A stretch of DNA of 64,000 nucleotides from Acidimicrobium ferrooxidans (GTDB lineage: Bacteria; Actinomycetota; Geothermincolia; Fen-727; Anoxymicrobiaceae). The position numbers and the translations under genes were made by a program. The stretch covers positions 405,543-469,542 of the forward strand of contig DYIU01000002.1 of assembly GCA_020723485.1 (NCBI GenBank), given 5' to 3'. Below, piece by piece: positions 1 to 7,855 of the stretch (position 1 is the stretch's first letter; each line of letters opens with the position of its first letter). Under the pieces are notes generated by a model. That model saw only the letters and a list, made by a program, of their open reading frames with translations, was not told the DNA's origin and did no database searches.

Positions 1-1378
1 CCGGGCTGCCCGTGACGTAGATGTCGGTCGGGGTCGGGGCGGCGGCCGTTATGGTGAATTTATAGAGGTCGCTGTGCAGGGATATCGTGTTGCCGTCGGC
101 GACGGGCACCGTGTTGTTGACGCAGTTCACTATCTCTACGTAGTACGTGCCGGCGGTGGTGTTCCTGAAGTCGAAGTTCGCGGTTACCGTGTTATACACA
201 CCGTAGCCGCCGGATGCCCCGTAGGTAATGGCCCTGTCGGACCTGGGGGTGAGGATGAGCTCGGGGTTATCGTCTTTCACCAGGCGTATGGTCGCGCCGC
301 AGTAAGAGGTGTAAGGGGACGATCCGCTCCCGAGGTTGAGCACGTTGTTCCCCCCCGCGGTGACGGCGAAGTCGCTCCTGGTGTCCTTGGCGGTAACCGG
401 GTTGAGGTAGCTTATCGTCGGGCGCGGCAGTTCGACCGTGAACGCGTCGTAGCCGTACGCGAAGGCGCTGCCGATGGTCACCCTGGCGGTCCACTTGCCG
501 GGAACCAGCCTCGGCTGCCACGGGGCCGCGGCCGGGCCCCCGGTGTCCAGGTTGACGTACCCGGTGAGGGTGTTCCCGTCGACCAGGGTGAGGCTAGTCA
601 CGTTGACGTCGGTCATACCGGTCCTCATGAGCTTCGCCGTGCAGCCGGCCTTGAACCCGTAGCCGGTTATCCTGATGGCGAGGCTGTTGGCTGTGTGAGG
701 CGCGGTGTTCGAGAACTGCCCCCCGGTGCCCCACTTCGAGGAGTTGGAGTCTATGTTGATGACCGCTGTCACGCCCAGGTTTGCCTGGAACTGCGTGCTC
801 GTCATCAGGGTCGTGTAGGAGTAGCTCGAGGCGCTCGCGTTCTCCGGCTTCACTTTCCAGGAGACCTTGACCTCGTACTGGATGACGTTGAACATGTCGT
901 TGTCGACGCTCACCGGCTTGTCGAGACCCTGCTGAGCCCCGTTGGCGCTCGGTATCCAGGTAGCCTTCATGTTCTTGGTGGCGAGGTTGTCCAGGACGTA
1001 GGCCATCTTGACCTGGCAGGTGAACCTGGGGTCGGTCACCAGCGTGCAGTCCACGTACGGGTTGGTGCTCCAGTTGTTGGTGGTGATGTCACCCCCGTGC
1101 TGTTCGGCCGTCCCCCAGAAATAGTCGTCCACGTCCCTCGGCGTGTAGTTGTGCGGCTCGTAGAACGGCAGGGACCTGATGCGCTCGGAGACCTGGCGGG
1201 CGTACTGCTGGGCGTCCTTGGTCTCGCGGGAGACCCCGGCGAGCTGGACGGAGCTGTTGAACAGGCTGAGAAGGCCCATTGATGCCATGACCATCAGGAG
1301 CGAGCCGACGAACACCTCGGCGATGGTAAAACCCGCCTGGCCCTTCGACATGCGCTTGAACTTGCCCATCCTTTTCAT
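1..1378 (-). CDS. Large pilin-like protein with prepilin N-terminus, C-terminus beyond window
   Basis: The reading frame is open through the left edge, giving at least 459 codons from ATG at 1378. A basic leader is followed by a prepilin cleavage site, G16 before F17-T-I-A-E21, with the conserved Glu at +5, and then a hydrophobic helix. The rest (from about residue 45) is a long, polar, Thr/Asn/Gly-rich, beta-looking region, with a stretch near residues 225-330 that resembles an IPT/Ig-like fold. Pilins this large are usually minor or tip pilins that prime assembly or act in adhesion; that role is inferred. AAGGAG at 1391-1396 overlaps the stop of the upstream pilin gene, so the two are probably cotranscribed. 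An alternative start is Met4 (1369). The pilin N-terminus is clear; the adhesive function is not shown. Confidence 0.8.
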   Translation of the reverse strand, partial: MKRMGKFKRMSKGQAGFTIAEVFVGSLLMVMASMGLLSLFNSSVQLAGVSRETKDAQQYARQVSERIRSLPFYEPHNYTPRDVDDYFWGTAEQHGGDITTNNWSTNPYVDCTLVTDPRFTCQVKMAYVLDNLATKNMKATWIPSANGAQQGLDKPVSVDNDMFNVIQYEVKVSWKVKPENASASSYSYTTLMTSTQFQANLGVTAVINIDSNSSKWGTGGQFSNTAPHTANSLAIRITGYGFKAGCTAKLMRTGMTDVNVTSLTLVDGNTLTGYVNLDTGGPAAAPWQPRLVPGKWTARVTIGSAFAYGYDAFTVELPRPTISYLNPVTAKDTRSDFAVTAGGNNVLNLGSGSSPYTSYCGATIRLVKDDNPELILTPRSDRAITYGASGGYGVYNTVTANFDFRNTTAGTYYVEIVNCVNNTVPVADGNTISLHSDLYKFTITAAAPTPTDIYVTGSP

Positions 1379-1395
1379 GTCAGCCGCACGCTCCT

Positions 1396-2055
1396 TCAGG
1401 GATATACCTCACCCTCTTCGTTGACGGTCACGGTCCTGCTGGCGAGGCTGGAATGCGCCAGTGTGATCGTATAGTTCGTCGGTGTCCCCGCGGCGTCCAC
1501 GCACATCGTGGACGCTCCCATGGGCTTGAAGTAGACGGTCACGGCCGTGGGGATGGTCGGCTGCGGGCCGCCGTCGAGCAGTTTGCAATAATAGTGAGTA
1601 ACGCCGCTCACATCTGCCGTCGTGAACTTGACCCCGATTGGAGGGTGCATAGGCTCGTTGGTCGCTCCGCGGAACACCTCGTAGGAGTTCCGCTTCGCCT
1701 CGGTGGCGTCATCTGAAGCGTAGAAGCTCACAACCACCTGGACCTTCTCCTGCTGGGCTATCGAGTAAGCGTCCTTCAGCACCCGGCCGACCTGGGTCAC
1801 CGCGCTCTTCATGGTGGTCACGTTGTTCGTCGGCCGGAGCTCGAGGGGAGCCACGATAGCGAGCAGGCCTATGATGAACACCACGATGGCGAGCTCTCCC
1901 ACGGTGAACCCGGGCTGGCCGCGTCGCTGGCCCCGTATGCGCTTCCCCTTTTCTCGCAAGAGCTTCACCTCTCCGTTCAGCGGCTCGACGCGCAAGCCTG
2001 AAACCATTAACGACAACCATGAAGTCGTTTCTGGCTTCGTATATATAACGCTCAC
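1396..2055 (-). CDS. Minor pilin, GspH/FimT-like
   Basis: Encodes 219 residues from GTG at 2055. A basic stretch leads to a prepilin peptidase site, G49 before F50-T-V-G-E54, then a hydrophobic helix and a soluble domain of about 150 residues. The length, early position in a pilin cluster and sequence style fit the GspH/FimT pseudopilin group, which sits at the pilus tip and helps start assembly. The 49-residue leader is long. GGGGAG lies about 4 nt before GTG 2055 and supports that start, but GTG 1968 would give a more usual 20-residue leader and has GGAGAG directly against it. The next gene downstream, also a pilin, starts 17 bases after its stop. A promoter of the T(C/A)AA-N16-CGAT type lies at 2098-2125. 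Confidence 0.8.
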   Translation of the reverse strand: MSVIYTKPETTSWLSLMVSGLRVEPLNGEVKLLREKGKRIRGQRRGQPGFTVGELAIVVFIIGLLAIVAPLELRPTNNVTTMKSAVTQVGRVLKDAYSIAQQEKVQVVVSFYASDDATEAKRNSYEVFRGATNEPMHPPIGVKFTTADVSGVTHYYCKLLDGGPQPTIPTAVTVYFKPMGASTMCVDAAGTPTNYTITLAHSSLASRTVTVNEEGEVYP

Positions 2056-2097
2056 CTGCTCCCCGGAGTTTACACCCGGAAATTCCTGCCAATTACA

Positions 2098-2125
2098 TTA
2101 TCGACGCGCCGGGCGCCGGAGTTGA
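2098..2125 (-). promoter_or_regulatory. FliA/SigD/WhiG-like promoter of the GspH-like minor pilin gene
   Basis: On the minus strand TCAA (2122-2125) is followed by exactly 16 nt and then GTCGATAA (2098-2105). The FliA-class consensus is TAAA, 15-16 nt, GCCGATAA. The -10 box lies 43 nt before the GTG at 2055. The same spacing recurs before pilA2, pilA3 and pilC. Confidence 0.55.
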
Positions 2126-2170
2126 GTCTGAAAGCGGCGGTTTCCGAATGAAAATGCGGCTTCCGGGGCT

Positions 2171-2824
2171 CTAGATGACGTGTTCCAGGTCCATCGGAGC
2201 CGCGGGGAGCGGCTCGTCGAGTTCGATCATGCGCGAGAAGCGCTGTGAGCGGTCCCCGGTTTCGAGCCATATCTTCACGCGCACGGAGCCCACCTTGAGC
2301 TGCGGGTCTCCCACGCGGGCTGGACCGAGTGCCTCTCCGCCAGGCGCAAGGTATTCAACCGTGAAGGGAACCGCGCGGTCAGTGTCGAGCATGGTTGTGA
2401 GAGTCGATGGCCCGGCACCGCCGGTGCCGCCGTTAACCAGTACTTCCAGCCGGGGGGTGATATCGGTATACCTGACCTCGACGACCTCGTTCTCGCGCAG
2501 GTCGAGCACCCCGCTCATCGGACCTGTGCCGTCGAGCTCGGCGATGAACACGAGCCTTGTCCGGTTGAAAGAAGGGTCGAGCCCTGGCTGCTCGAGCGAG
2601 ACCGCCCTGGCCGAGCCCAGCAGCGCCTCCAGGCCGTCGAAGACCCTGTCGGCCTCGGCGGAGAGCCCGCTGTCGCCTTCCCGCGAGTCGAACGTGGAGA
2701 CGCCGTCGTCCACCAGTAAGACAACGCCCGCCAGGAACGCCACGAGCATGAGTATGAGGAGGACCATCTCCGCCGGTATAAAACCCATTCCCCGCGCCCT
2801 CGTCCCGCGTCCGGTTCTCCTCAT
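2171..2824 (-). CDS. Minor pilin-like protein (PulJ/GspJ-position pseudopilin)
   Basis: Encodes 217 residues. The short basic leader ends in a prepilin-type site, G14 before F15-I-P-A-E19, with Glu at +5, followed by a hydrophobic helix (about 20-42). The soluble domain (about 45-217) is acidic and contains a Gly/Thr-rich loop near residues 130-140. It is the first gene of the three-pilin run and is separated from the next by 115 nt holding a promoter, so it may be a separate transcript. Assignment to the GspJ-like group rests on size and position only. It is divergent from the sigma-factor gene. Confidence 0.7.
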   Translation of the reverse strand: MRRTGRGTRARGMGFIPAEMVLLILMLVAFLAGVVLLVDDGVSTFDSREGDSGLSAEADRVFDGLEALLGSARAVSLEQPGLDPSFNRTRLVFIAELDGTGPMSGVLDLRENEVVEVRYTDITPRLEVLVNGGTGGAGPSTLTTMLDTDRAVPFTVEYLAPGGEALGPARVGDPQLKVGSVRVKIWLETGDRSQRFSRMIELDEPLPAAPMDLEHVI

Positions 2825-2970
2825 CGTCGACCTCCAGCCCTGGTGACTATTAACCGATGTTATAACAGGTCGCTACAAGATTATAGGCGAAGTAAGTCTC
2901 AAGCAGGCCTGCACGGTTAAAACATGGCGATTGTTAACAAATCCGCGGCGTACTTCGTTTCAAAGGGTAG
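2825..2970. promoter_or_regulatory. Divergent intergenic region between pilin-like gene and sigma factor
   Basis: This 146-nt AT-richer spacer should hold two outward promoters. A minus-strand TATAAT lies at 2880-2885, 56 nt before the pilin ATG, but its -35 region is poor. The palindrome TTGTTAACAA at 2931-2940 lies upstream of the sigma gene and could be an operator. No clear plus-strand promoter is visible. Confidence 0.3.
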
Positions 2971-3585
2971 GTGAAGATGGGCAGAGCCCCCGAGGAGGAG
3001 CTCCTCAAGGACCTCATCGCCCGGGCCAGGGACGGCGACCGCCGGGCCTACGGCAAGGTCTTCAGGCTGTGCTACGAGGATATCTTCGACTACATAGCGC
3101 GGAGGGTCGGCAACCGTACCGACGCGGAGGACCTTACCATGCACGTCTTCGCCAAGGGGCTGAAGGCCGTTGCCTCGTACGAGGACCGCGGCCACTCGGT
3201 CAAGGCGTGGTTGTACCGGATAGCGCACAACGCGGTGGTGGACCACTTCAGGACCGTCAGGCAGTCCGTGGACCTCGAGGACGTGCCTGAGATAGCGGAC
3301 GGGAGCGACGTGGAGGCGATGGTGGCCTCCCGCCAGGAGCTGGCCGGCCTGTACCGGGAGATAGCCGGTCTGCCGGTGGCCCAGGCGGAGGTCCTGATAC
3401 TCAGGTTCATAGAGGACCGCAGCGTGTCCGAGACGGCGATGATACTGGAGAAGAAGGAAGTGACGGTGAGGGCTCTTCAGTTCAAGGGGATCAAGAACCT
3501 AAGGGCAAGGCTCGCCCCCGGCGGCGATGCCGCGGGAGCCGGGGTAGAGGGCCTCACCTCGGAATTCGAGACCGGAAGGCAGTGA
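2971..3585 (+). CDS. Sigma-70 family (ECF-like) RNA polymerase sigma factor
   Basis: A protein of 204 residues with only sigma regions 2 and 4, the layout of ECF sigma factors. Region 2 spans about residues 12-95 and includes the DAEDLTMHVF segment and a tryptophan-containing AWLYRIAHNAVVDHFR segment. Region 4 (about 125-185) carries a helix-turn-helix around SVSETAMILEKKEVTVRALQ. It would direct RNA polymerase to a small promoter set and be held inactive by the membrane protein encoded next, whose start overlaps its stop. GTG 2971 is the longest start, but ATG 2977 has better spacing (9 nt) from AAAGGG at 2962-2967. The target regulon is unknown, and this is not a FliA/WhiG-class sigma factor, since it lacks region 3. 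Confidence 0.88.
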   Translation: MKMGRAPEEELLKDLIARARDGDRRAYGKVFRLCYEDIFDYIARRVGNRTDAEDLTMHVFAKGLKAVASYEDRGHSVKAWLYRIAHNAVVDHFRTVRQSVDLEDVPEIADGSDVEAMVASRQELAGLYREIAGLPVAQAEVLILRFIEDRSVSETAMILEKKEVTVRALQFKGIKNLRARLAPGGDAAGAGVEGLTSEFETGRQ

Positions 3586-5687
3586 TGTCGGACAGCACCG
3601 AACGGGGAGCCGAAACCGGACCGGCCGGGCCTGAGGACGTGCTCGCGGTCGTCGAGCGCATCCGGTCCGTCCCGCGCGCGCGGCCGAGCGCCGCTTTCAG
3701 GATGCGGATGTCCCTCTACTCGAGGCTGCCTTCCCTTGGCTACCGCCTGGTCAACCGGCGCGAAGCGTCCCTCATCGAACGCCGCATTCTTGGCAATGAG
3801 TACGGCAGCCGTCCCGGGTGGGCCGTCTCCGCCGCGCGGGTCGCCGCGGCCGTGGCGCTTATCGTTGTGCTCGCGGTAGGGACCTTCGGCGTACTGACCG
3901 TCGCGGCCAGGAACAGCAACCCCGGCGACGCCCTGTATTCGATAAAGCGTATGAGCGAGGACCTCGAACTGGCGTTCACGTGGGACAACGCGAGCAGGGT
4001 CGAGAAGAGCCTCCTGCTGGCCCAGAAGCGCCTGTCCGAGCTCGACTATCTCATATCCCGGAAGGAGCTCGACGCGTCGAGGGTGGCGGAAGTCGCAGGC
4101 GACTACAGCGAGAAGACGCGCACCGTGGAGGACATCCTGCTGTCGGACGGCCGTCTCGAGAACGCGAAGGGAGTCGCCGCTCAGCTCAAGGAAGTGAAGA
4201 GCGCCGAGAAAAAGATCGAGAAGAGGCTGGCCGCCGCCGGAACGGTCGCCACGCTCGCCCCCGCCGGGGGCGCAGGCGTCACGATAAGAGACGTGAGCGG
4301 GCGGAAGTCATTCGGCGGTCGTGACTACTATTCCGCGAAGGCGGGTGCCGACGGGAAACTCTCGTTCCCGGCCGACCTCGAGGGTCCTGCCGCGGTGGAC
4401 TCCCTCGAGGTCTCCATCGAGCTGGACGGACGGCGTGAAGTGCTGCCGGTGTACCGAGCGGCCGCCCCCGCGGGCGGTCCATTGAAGGCCACCGTCACCC
4501 CGGCGGTGGAGTCCCTTCTCCTCGATAGCCCGCAGCTGTTCACCATGACCCTGGTCTCCGAGACCGGCGCGCGGATAAGGGGGCTCTCGCTGAGGCTCAG
4601 GGACACCAGTGGGACCGGCTACGTGAACGGGACCTCCGGTGAGGCCGCCCTCCTGACCGATAGCGAGGGCAGGTGCTCCTTCACCGTCGAGAAGAAGTCC
4701 CTTGAGCGGGTAAGCCGGATATCCGCAAGGGTGCTGGACGGAGCGGGGCAGGACCTCGGGGAGGTCCTCGTTCTCGGAGGCCTCGAGGCGCCCGGTGCCG
4801 GTCGGGCGCAAGCGGGCGGCGTCACCGCCCGCGCTTCCGGGCCCGCGGGCGGGCCCCAGACCATCGAGCTGGACAACGGGCTGGTGCGCGTCGCGGTGTC
4901 GGCCGCGGCTGAGCCCGGGACCGTCGTCGGGAGCGTCACCCGGACCGGCGAGCCGGGGGCGGCCGGGCCCCTCCGCGAACCGGCGTACGGAATCCGGGGA
5001 ACGGTCCCGGTGTCGACGGCAGGCCCTTACCTGGCGTACAGCGGTCCCGCGGCTGCCGGCTACGATGTCTCGTTCAGGTTCGACGCGGGCGGTGCCGTAT
5101 TCAGCAAGACCTACCGCGTCTCGCTGTCCAGGGACGACCGTTTCGCGACGGTCGAGTGCAGGATGGCGGTGGAGGGTGAACCCGGAGCGGGGAGCCTTTC
5201 CGGGATGCTTGATTTCGCGCTGATGGAGGCGGCCCCGAGCCGGGAGGTGGTCGCGTCAGGGAAGAGCGTGGTTCCGTCCCAGGGCGAGGCGAGCCTCGTC
5301 AGGTTCGACGTCGCCGAGCCCTACGCGGTGTTCGACTCCGGCGCGGCCAGTGTGTTCTATGCGTGCCCCCTTGGCTCCGAGGCGTATCCATCGGCATGGG
5401 CGGTCGACACGAGCGGTGTCGCGCTGCGCCTTTCGGAATCGGAACTGCGGAGCGGGAAAGAGCTGACCGTCACCGCCATCCTCTCAGTAACCGGTGCCGA
5501 TGGGGTCGGCCGGCTCGAGGGCACCGCGCTCAGGGGCGTCGCCGGCGGGTCCACGGCGTCCTCGGGGGAGACGGCAAGCGACGGGTTCCTGCTGACAGTG
5601 AGCCCGGCGGCGCCCGAGATGCGCGAGGGCGAGCAGTACATGACGCTGGGCGTCTACAAGCGCTACCAGAAGGTCTTCGGTGACTGA
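3582..5687 (+). CDS. DUF5667-type membrane anti-sigma-like protein with large extracytoplasmic region
   Basis: A protein of 701 residues translated from GTG 3582 or ATG 3585, overlapping the sigma-factor stop by 1-4 nt, so the pair is translationally coupled. About 82 cytoplasmic residues (presumed sigma-binding) precede one membrane helix (about 83-109). Next comes a charged helical segment beginning NPGDALYSIKRMSEDLEL (about 113-220), typical of the actinobacterial DUF5667 domain found beside ECF sigma factors. Some 480 further residues look beta-rich with Pro/Gly/Ala linkers and would lie outside the membrane, perhaps as a sensor. No zinc-binding anti-sigma (HxxxCxxC) motif is visible. The anti-sigma role is inferred from position and the DUF5667-like region. 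The following aroQ gene is convergent. Confidence 0.75.
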   Translation: MMSDSTERGAETGPAGPEDVLAVVERIRSVPRARPSAAFRMRMSLYSRLPSLGYRLVNRREASLIERRILGNEYGSRPGWAVSAARVAAAVALIVVLAVGTFGVLTVAARNSNPGDALYSIKRMSEDLELAFTWDNASRVEKSLLLAQKRLSELDYLISRKELDASRVAEVAGDYSEKTRTVEDILLSDGRLENAKGVAAQLKEVKSAEKKIEKRLAAAGTVATLAPAGGAGVTIRDVSGRKSFGGRDYYSAKAGADGKLSFPADLEGPAAVDSLEVSIELDGRREVLPVYRAAAPAGGPLKATVTPAVESLLLDSPQLFTMTLVSETGARIRGLSLRLRDTSGTGYVNGTSGEAALLTDSEGRCSFTVEKKSLERVSRISARVLDGAGQDLGEVLVLGGLEAPGAGRAQAGGVTARASGPAGGPQTIELDNGLVRVAVSAAAEPGTVVGSVTRTGEPGAAGPLREPAYGIRGTVPVSTAGPYLAYSGPAAAGYDVSFRFDAGGAVFSKTYRVSLSRDDRFATVECRMAVEGEPGAGSLSGMLDFALMEAAPSREVVASGKSVVPSQGEASLVRFDVAEPYAVFDSGAASVFYACPLGSEAYPSAWAVDTSGVALRLSESELRSGKELTVTAILSVTGADGVGRLEGTALRGVAGGSTASSGETASDGFLLTVSPAAPEMREGEQYMTLGVYKRYQKVFGD

Positions 5688-5759
5688 TGAGATACGGCCG
5701 TTTCCTGACCAGGACCCCCGCGAACGGACCGGCTTAATAATCAGGCCTGACCCCGGCTT

Positions 5760-6200
5760 TTAAGTCCCCCTTAGGTGCTCCACCAGCCCTCTCAGGGCTT
5801 CGAGGTATCCGGCGGGACCTTTTCCCACCACGCTGAACAGGGCTACCGGCTCGATCACCGAGTGCCTGCGCCACTCCTCCCTCGAGTAGATATCCGAGAG
5901 GTGGACCTCCACGACCGGAATCGCTACGGCCTCAAGTGCGTCGCGCAGCGAATAGCTGTAGTGGGTAAGCGCGCCAGGGTTTATGACGATTCCCTGGCAG
6001 CGCTTCCTCTCGGCATGTATGGTGTCGATGAGGTCCCCTTCGTGGTTCGACTGGAAGAAGGCGACCTCGACCGAGAGCTCGCGCGCCAGGCTCGATATGT
6101 CGCTGTTTATCTCCTCGAGGGTCATTGACCCGTAATGCCCGCGGTCGCGCTCTCCCAGCAGGTTCAGGTTGGGGCCGTTGACGACCAGGATCCTCTCCAT
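5760..6200 (-). CDS. aroQ: 3-dehydroquinate dehydratase, type II
   Basis: Catalyses dehydration of 3-dehydroquinate to 3-dehydroshikimate, step three of the shikimate pathway, in the cytoplasm. The 146-residue length is standard for the dodecameric type II enzyme. The N-terminal GPNLNLLGER motif (9-18), catalytic Tyr23, Asn74 and His80 in NPGALTHYSYSLRDAL, and His100 in VEVHLSDIYSRE are all present. It is the last gene of the aroC-aroK-aroB-aroQ run, 1 nt after aroB, and ends facing the anti-sigma gene. A lone GGGGTCA (minus strand, starting at 5754) sits 5 nt past its stop, like the palindromic elements found later in the window but without a partner arm. Confidence 0.96.
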   Translation of the reverse strand: MERILVVNGPNLNLLGERDRGHYGSMTLEEINSDISSLARELSVEVAFFQSNHEGDLIDTIHAERKRCQGIVINPGALTHYSYSLRDALEAVAIPVVEVHLSDIYSREEWRRHSVIEPVALFSVVGKGPAGYLEALRGLVEHLRGT

Positions 6201-6201
6201 C

Positions 6202-7317
6202 TCAGGCTCCCTTCACGAGGCGGGCGTAGCACTCAGCCAGCGTCCTGGGGTGGAGCTGCCCCCGGACCAGGGGGCGTCCCTCGGCTTCAAGCAGTACCAT
6301 CTTGGTTCCCCCACTGCTCTTCTTGTCCTGCAGGATGTGGTCCCACAGCACCTCGAAGCCTGGCGCCGGGTCCAGCGGGGCAACCGGAAGCCCGAACCGC
6401 TCCAGGGCGGCCCGGTGCCGCGCGGCCAGCCCCCCGGCCGCCACCTCGAGCTCTTCCGCCACCAGGGCCGCGAAGAGCATGCCGACGGCGACGGCCTCAC
6501 CGTGGGTATAGGTCCCCTCGTACTCCGTCACGGCCTCCAGGGCGTGGCCCAGCGTATGCCCGTAGTTCAGGTGCGTGCGCACACCCCGGTCGAACTCGTC
6601 AGCCGAGACAGTCCCGGCCTTGATCCCGGCGCAAGCGGGCACGACGTCGAGGAGCGCCTCGGTTCCCCGGGAGGCGAGGCGGTCCGCCGTCCCCTCGAAC
6701 GGTCGCGGGAACCTGTCGGGCTCGAGGAACGTATACTTCGCGACCTCCGCGAGGCCCGACCGGTACTCGCGTTCGGTAAGAGTCGACAGGAGCTCCACGT
6801 CGCATACCACCGCGACGGGCTGGTGGAAAGTCCCAGCGAGGTTCTTCCCCACCTCGAGGTTGACCGCTGTTTTACCGCCTATCGCGGAATCGACCTGGGC
6901 CATCAGGGTGGTCGGAAGCTGGACCAGGTCGACACCCCTCTTGTAGACGGATGCGGCGAAGCCCGCCAGGTCGCCCACCACTCCTCCTCCCAGAGCGACG
7001 ACGAGGTCGGACCTCTCCAGGAGCGAGGTGGCCATGGAATCGACCAGCCGGAGCGCGGTCTCGGGGCTCTTCGACCGCTCGCCCGGCTCCACCAGGACCT
7101 CCGAGACCTCGACGCCCAGCCGGCGCAGGCCGGCCTCAGCCATCTCCGAGTACAGCAAGCCCACGTTGTCGTCGGATATAAGCAGTGCGTGGTTCCACCC
7201 GGCGGCCTCGCGCAGGTCCGCCAGGACCTCGTCGACGTGTTCGAGCAACCCCGCTCCAACCATGACCCCGTACGTGCGGTCGCCCAGCTCGACCGTGACC
7301 CTCCGGGCGTCGATCAC
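6202..7317 (-). CDS. aroB: 3-dehydroquinate synthase
   Basis: Converts DAHP to 3-dehydroquinate using NAD+ and a divalent metal. The 371 residues match the usual length. Visible signatures are the NAD-binding segment ALGGGVVGDLAGFAASVYKRGV (about 108-129), the substrate-binding DSAIGGKTAVNL (about 143-154) with a following GKN, and the metal-ligand region NYGHTLGHALE (about 250-260) followed by THGEAVAVGM. It starts 10 nt after the aroK stop and ends 1 nt before aroQ, so the block is almost certainly one transcript. Confidence 0.96.
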   Translation of the reverse strand: MIDARRVTVELGDRTYGVMVGAGLLEHVDEVLADLREAAGWNHALLISDDNVGLLYSEMAEAGLRRLGVEVSEVLVEPGERSKSPETALRLVDSMATSLLERSDLVVALGGGVVGDLAGFAASVYKRGVDLVQLPTTLMAQVDSAIGGKTAVNLEVGKNLAGTFHQPVAVVCDVELLSTLTEREYRSGLAEVAKYTFLEPDRFPRPFEGTADRLASRGTEALLDVVPACAGIKAGTVSADEFDRGVRTHLNYGHTLGHALEAVTEYEGTYTHGEAVAVGMLFAALVAEELEVAAGGLAARHRAALERFGLPVAPLDPAPGFEVLWDHILQDKKSSGGTKMVLLEAEGRPLVRGQLHPRTLAECYARLVKGA

Positions 7318-7327
7318 CGTTCACCCC

Positions 7328-7849
7328 TCATGTGGCCTCACTCCTGGATCGGAAATCCGAGATGATGTCCCGGGCCACGTCAAGCGGCTCGCGGCCCGTG
7401 GTCGGCACCACCACGTCCGCGGCTTCGAGGTATGGCCCGCTCCTCTCGCTCATCAGGCGTTCGACTTCCCCGGGACCTTCCGGGAGCAGGGGCCTCCCTC
7501 CATCCGCGCCCACGCGGTCCGCGACCTCGCCCGCTGTCACATCGAGGAGGTACAGCACTCCCCCGCGCCTGAGCTCCGCGACGTTCCGGGGGTCGAGCAC
7601 CGCGCCTCCCCCCACGGCCAGCACAACTCCGTCGCGGGCCGACTCCCTGGCGATCATCTGGCGTTCCAGCCGGCGGAACCCCTCCTCGCCACCGGTCTCG
7701 AAGATCTCTCTCACCGCCATGCCGGCGGACTCCTCAACGAGGATATCCGTGTCGACCAGCGGCATGCCGGTGGCCTCGGATACGAGCCGCCCAACGGTTG
7801 TCTTGCCTGAGGCCATGAAGCCGCACAGAACGATGTTGCTCCTCCTCAC
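7328..7849 (-). CDS. aroK: Shikimate kinase
   Basis: Phosphorylates shikimate with ATP. The 173 residues contain the Walker A loop GFMASGKTT (10-18), the shikimate-binding Asp in LVDTDILVEE (about 31-40), FRRLE, and the conserved AVGGGAV. The lid region around GGRPLLPEG is present. It is 6 nt downstream of aroC and 10 nt upstream of aroB in the same run. Confidence 0.95.
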   Translation of the reverse strand: MRRSNIVLCGFMASGKTTVGRLVSEATGMPLVDTDILVEESAGMAVREIFETGGEEGFRRLERQMIARESARDGVVLAVGGGAVLDPRNVAELRRGGVLYLLDVTAGEVADRVGADGGRPLLPEGPGEVERLMSERSGPYLEAADVVVPTTGREPLDVARDIISDFRSRSEAT

Positions 7850-7855
7850 CGCGCT

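Noticed and set aside
74-1282. A 402-codon open frame on the plus strand at the left edge.
   Set aside because: It is antisense to the large pilin gene, whose minus-strand frame shows a prepilin motif. High GC content creates such long open antisense frames throughout the window.
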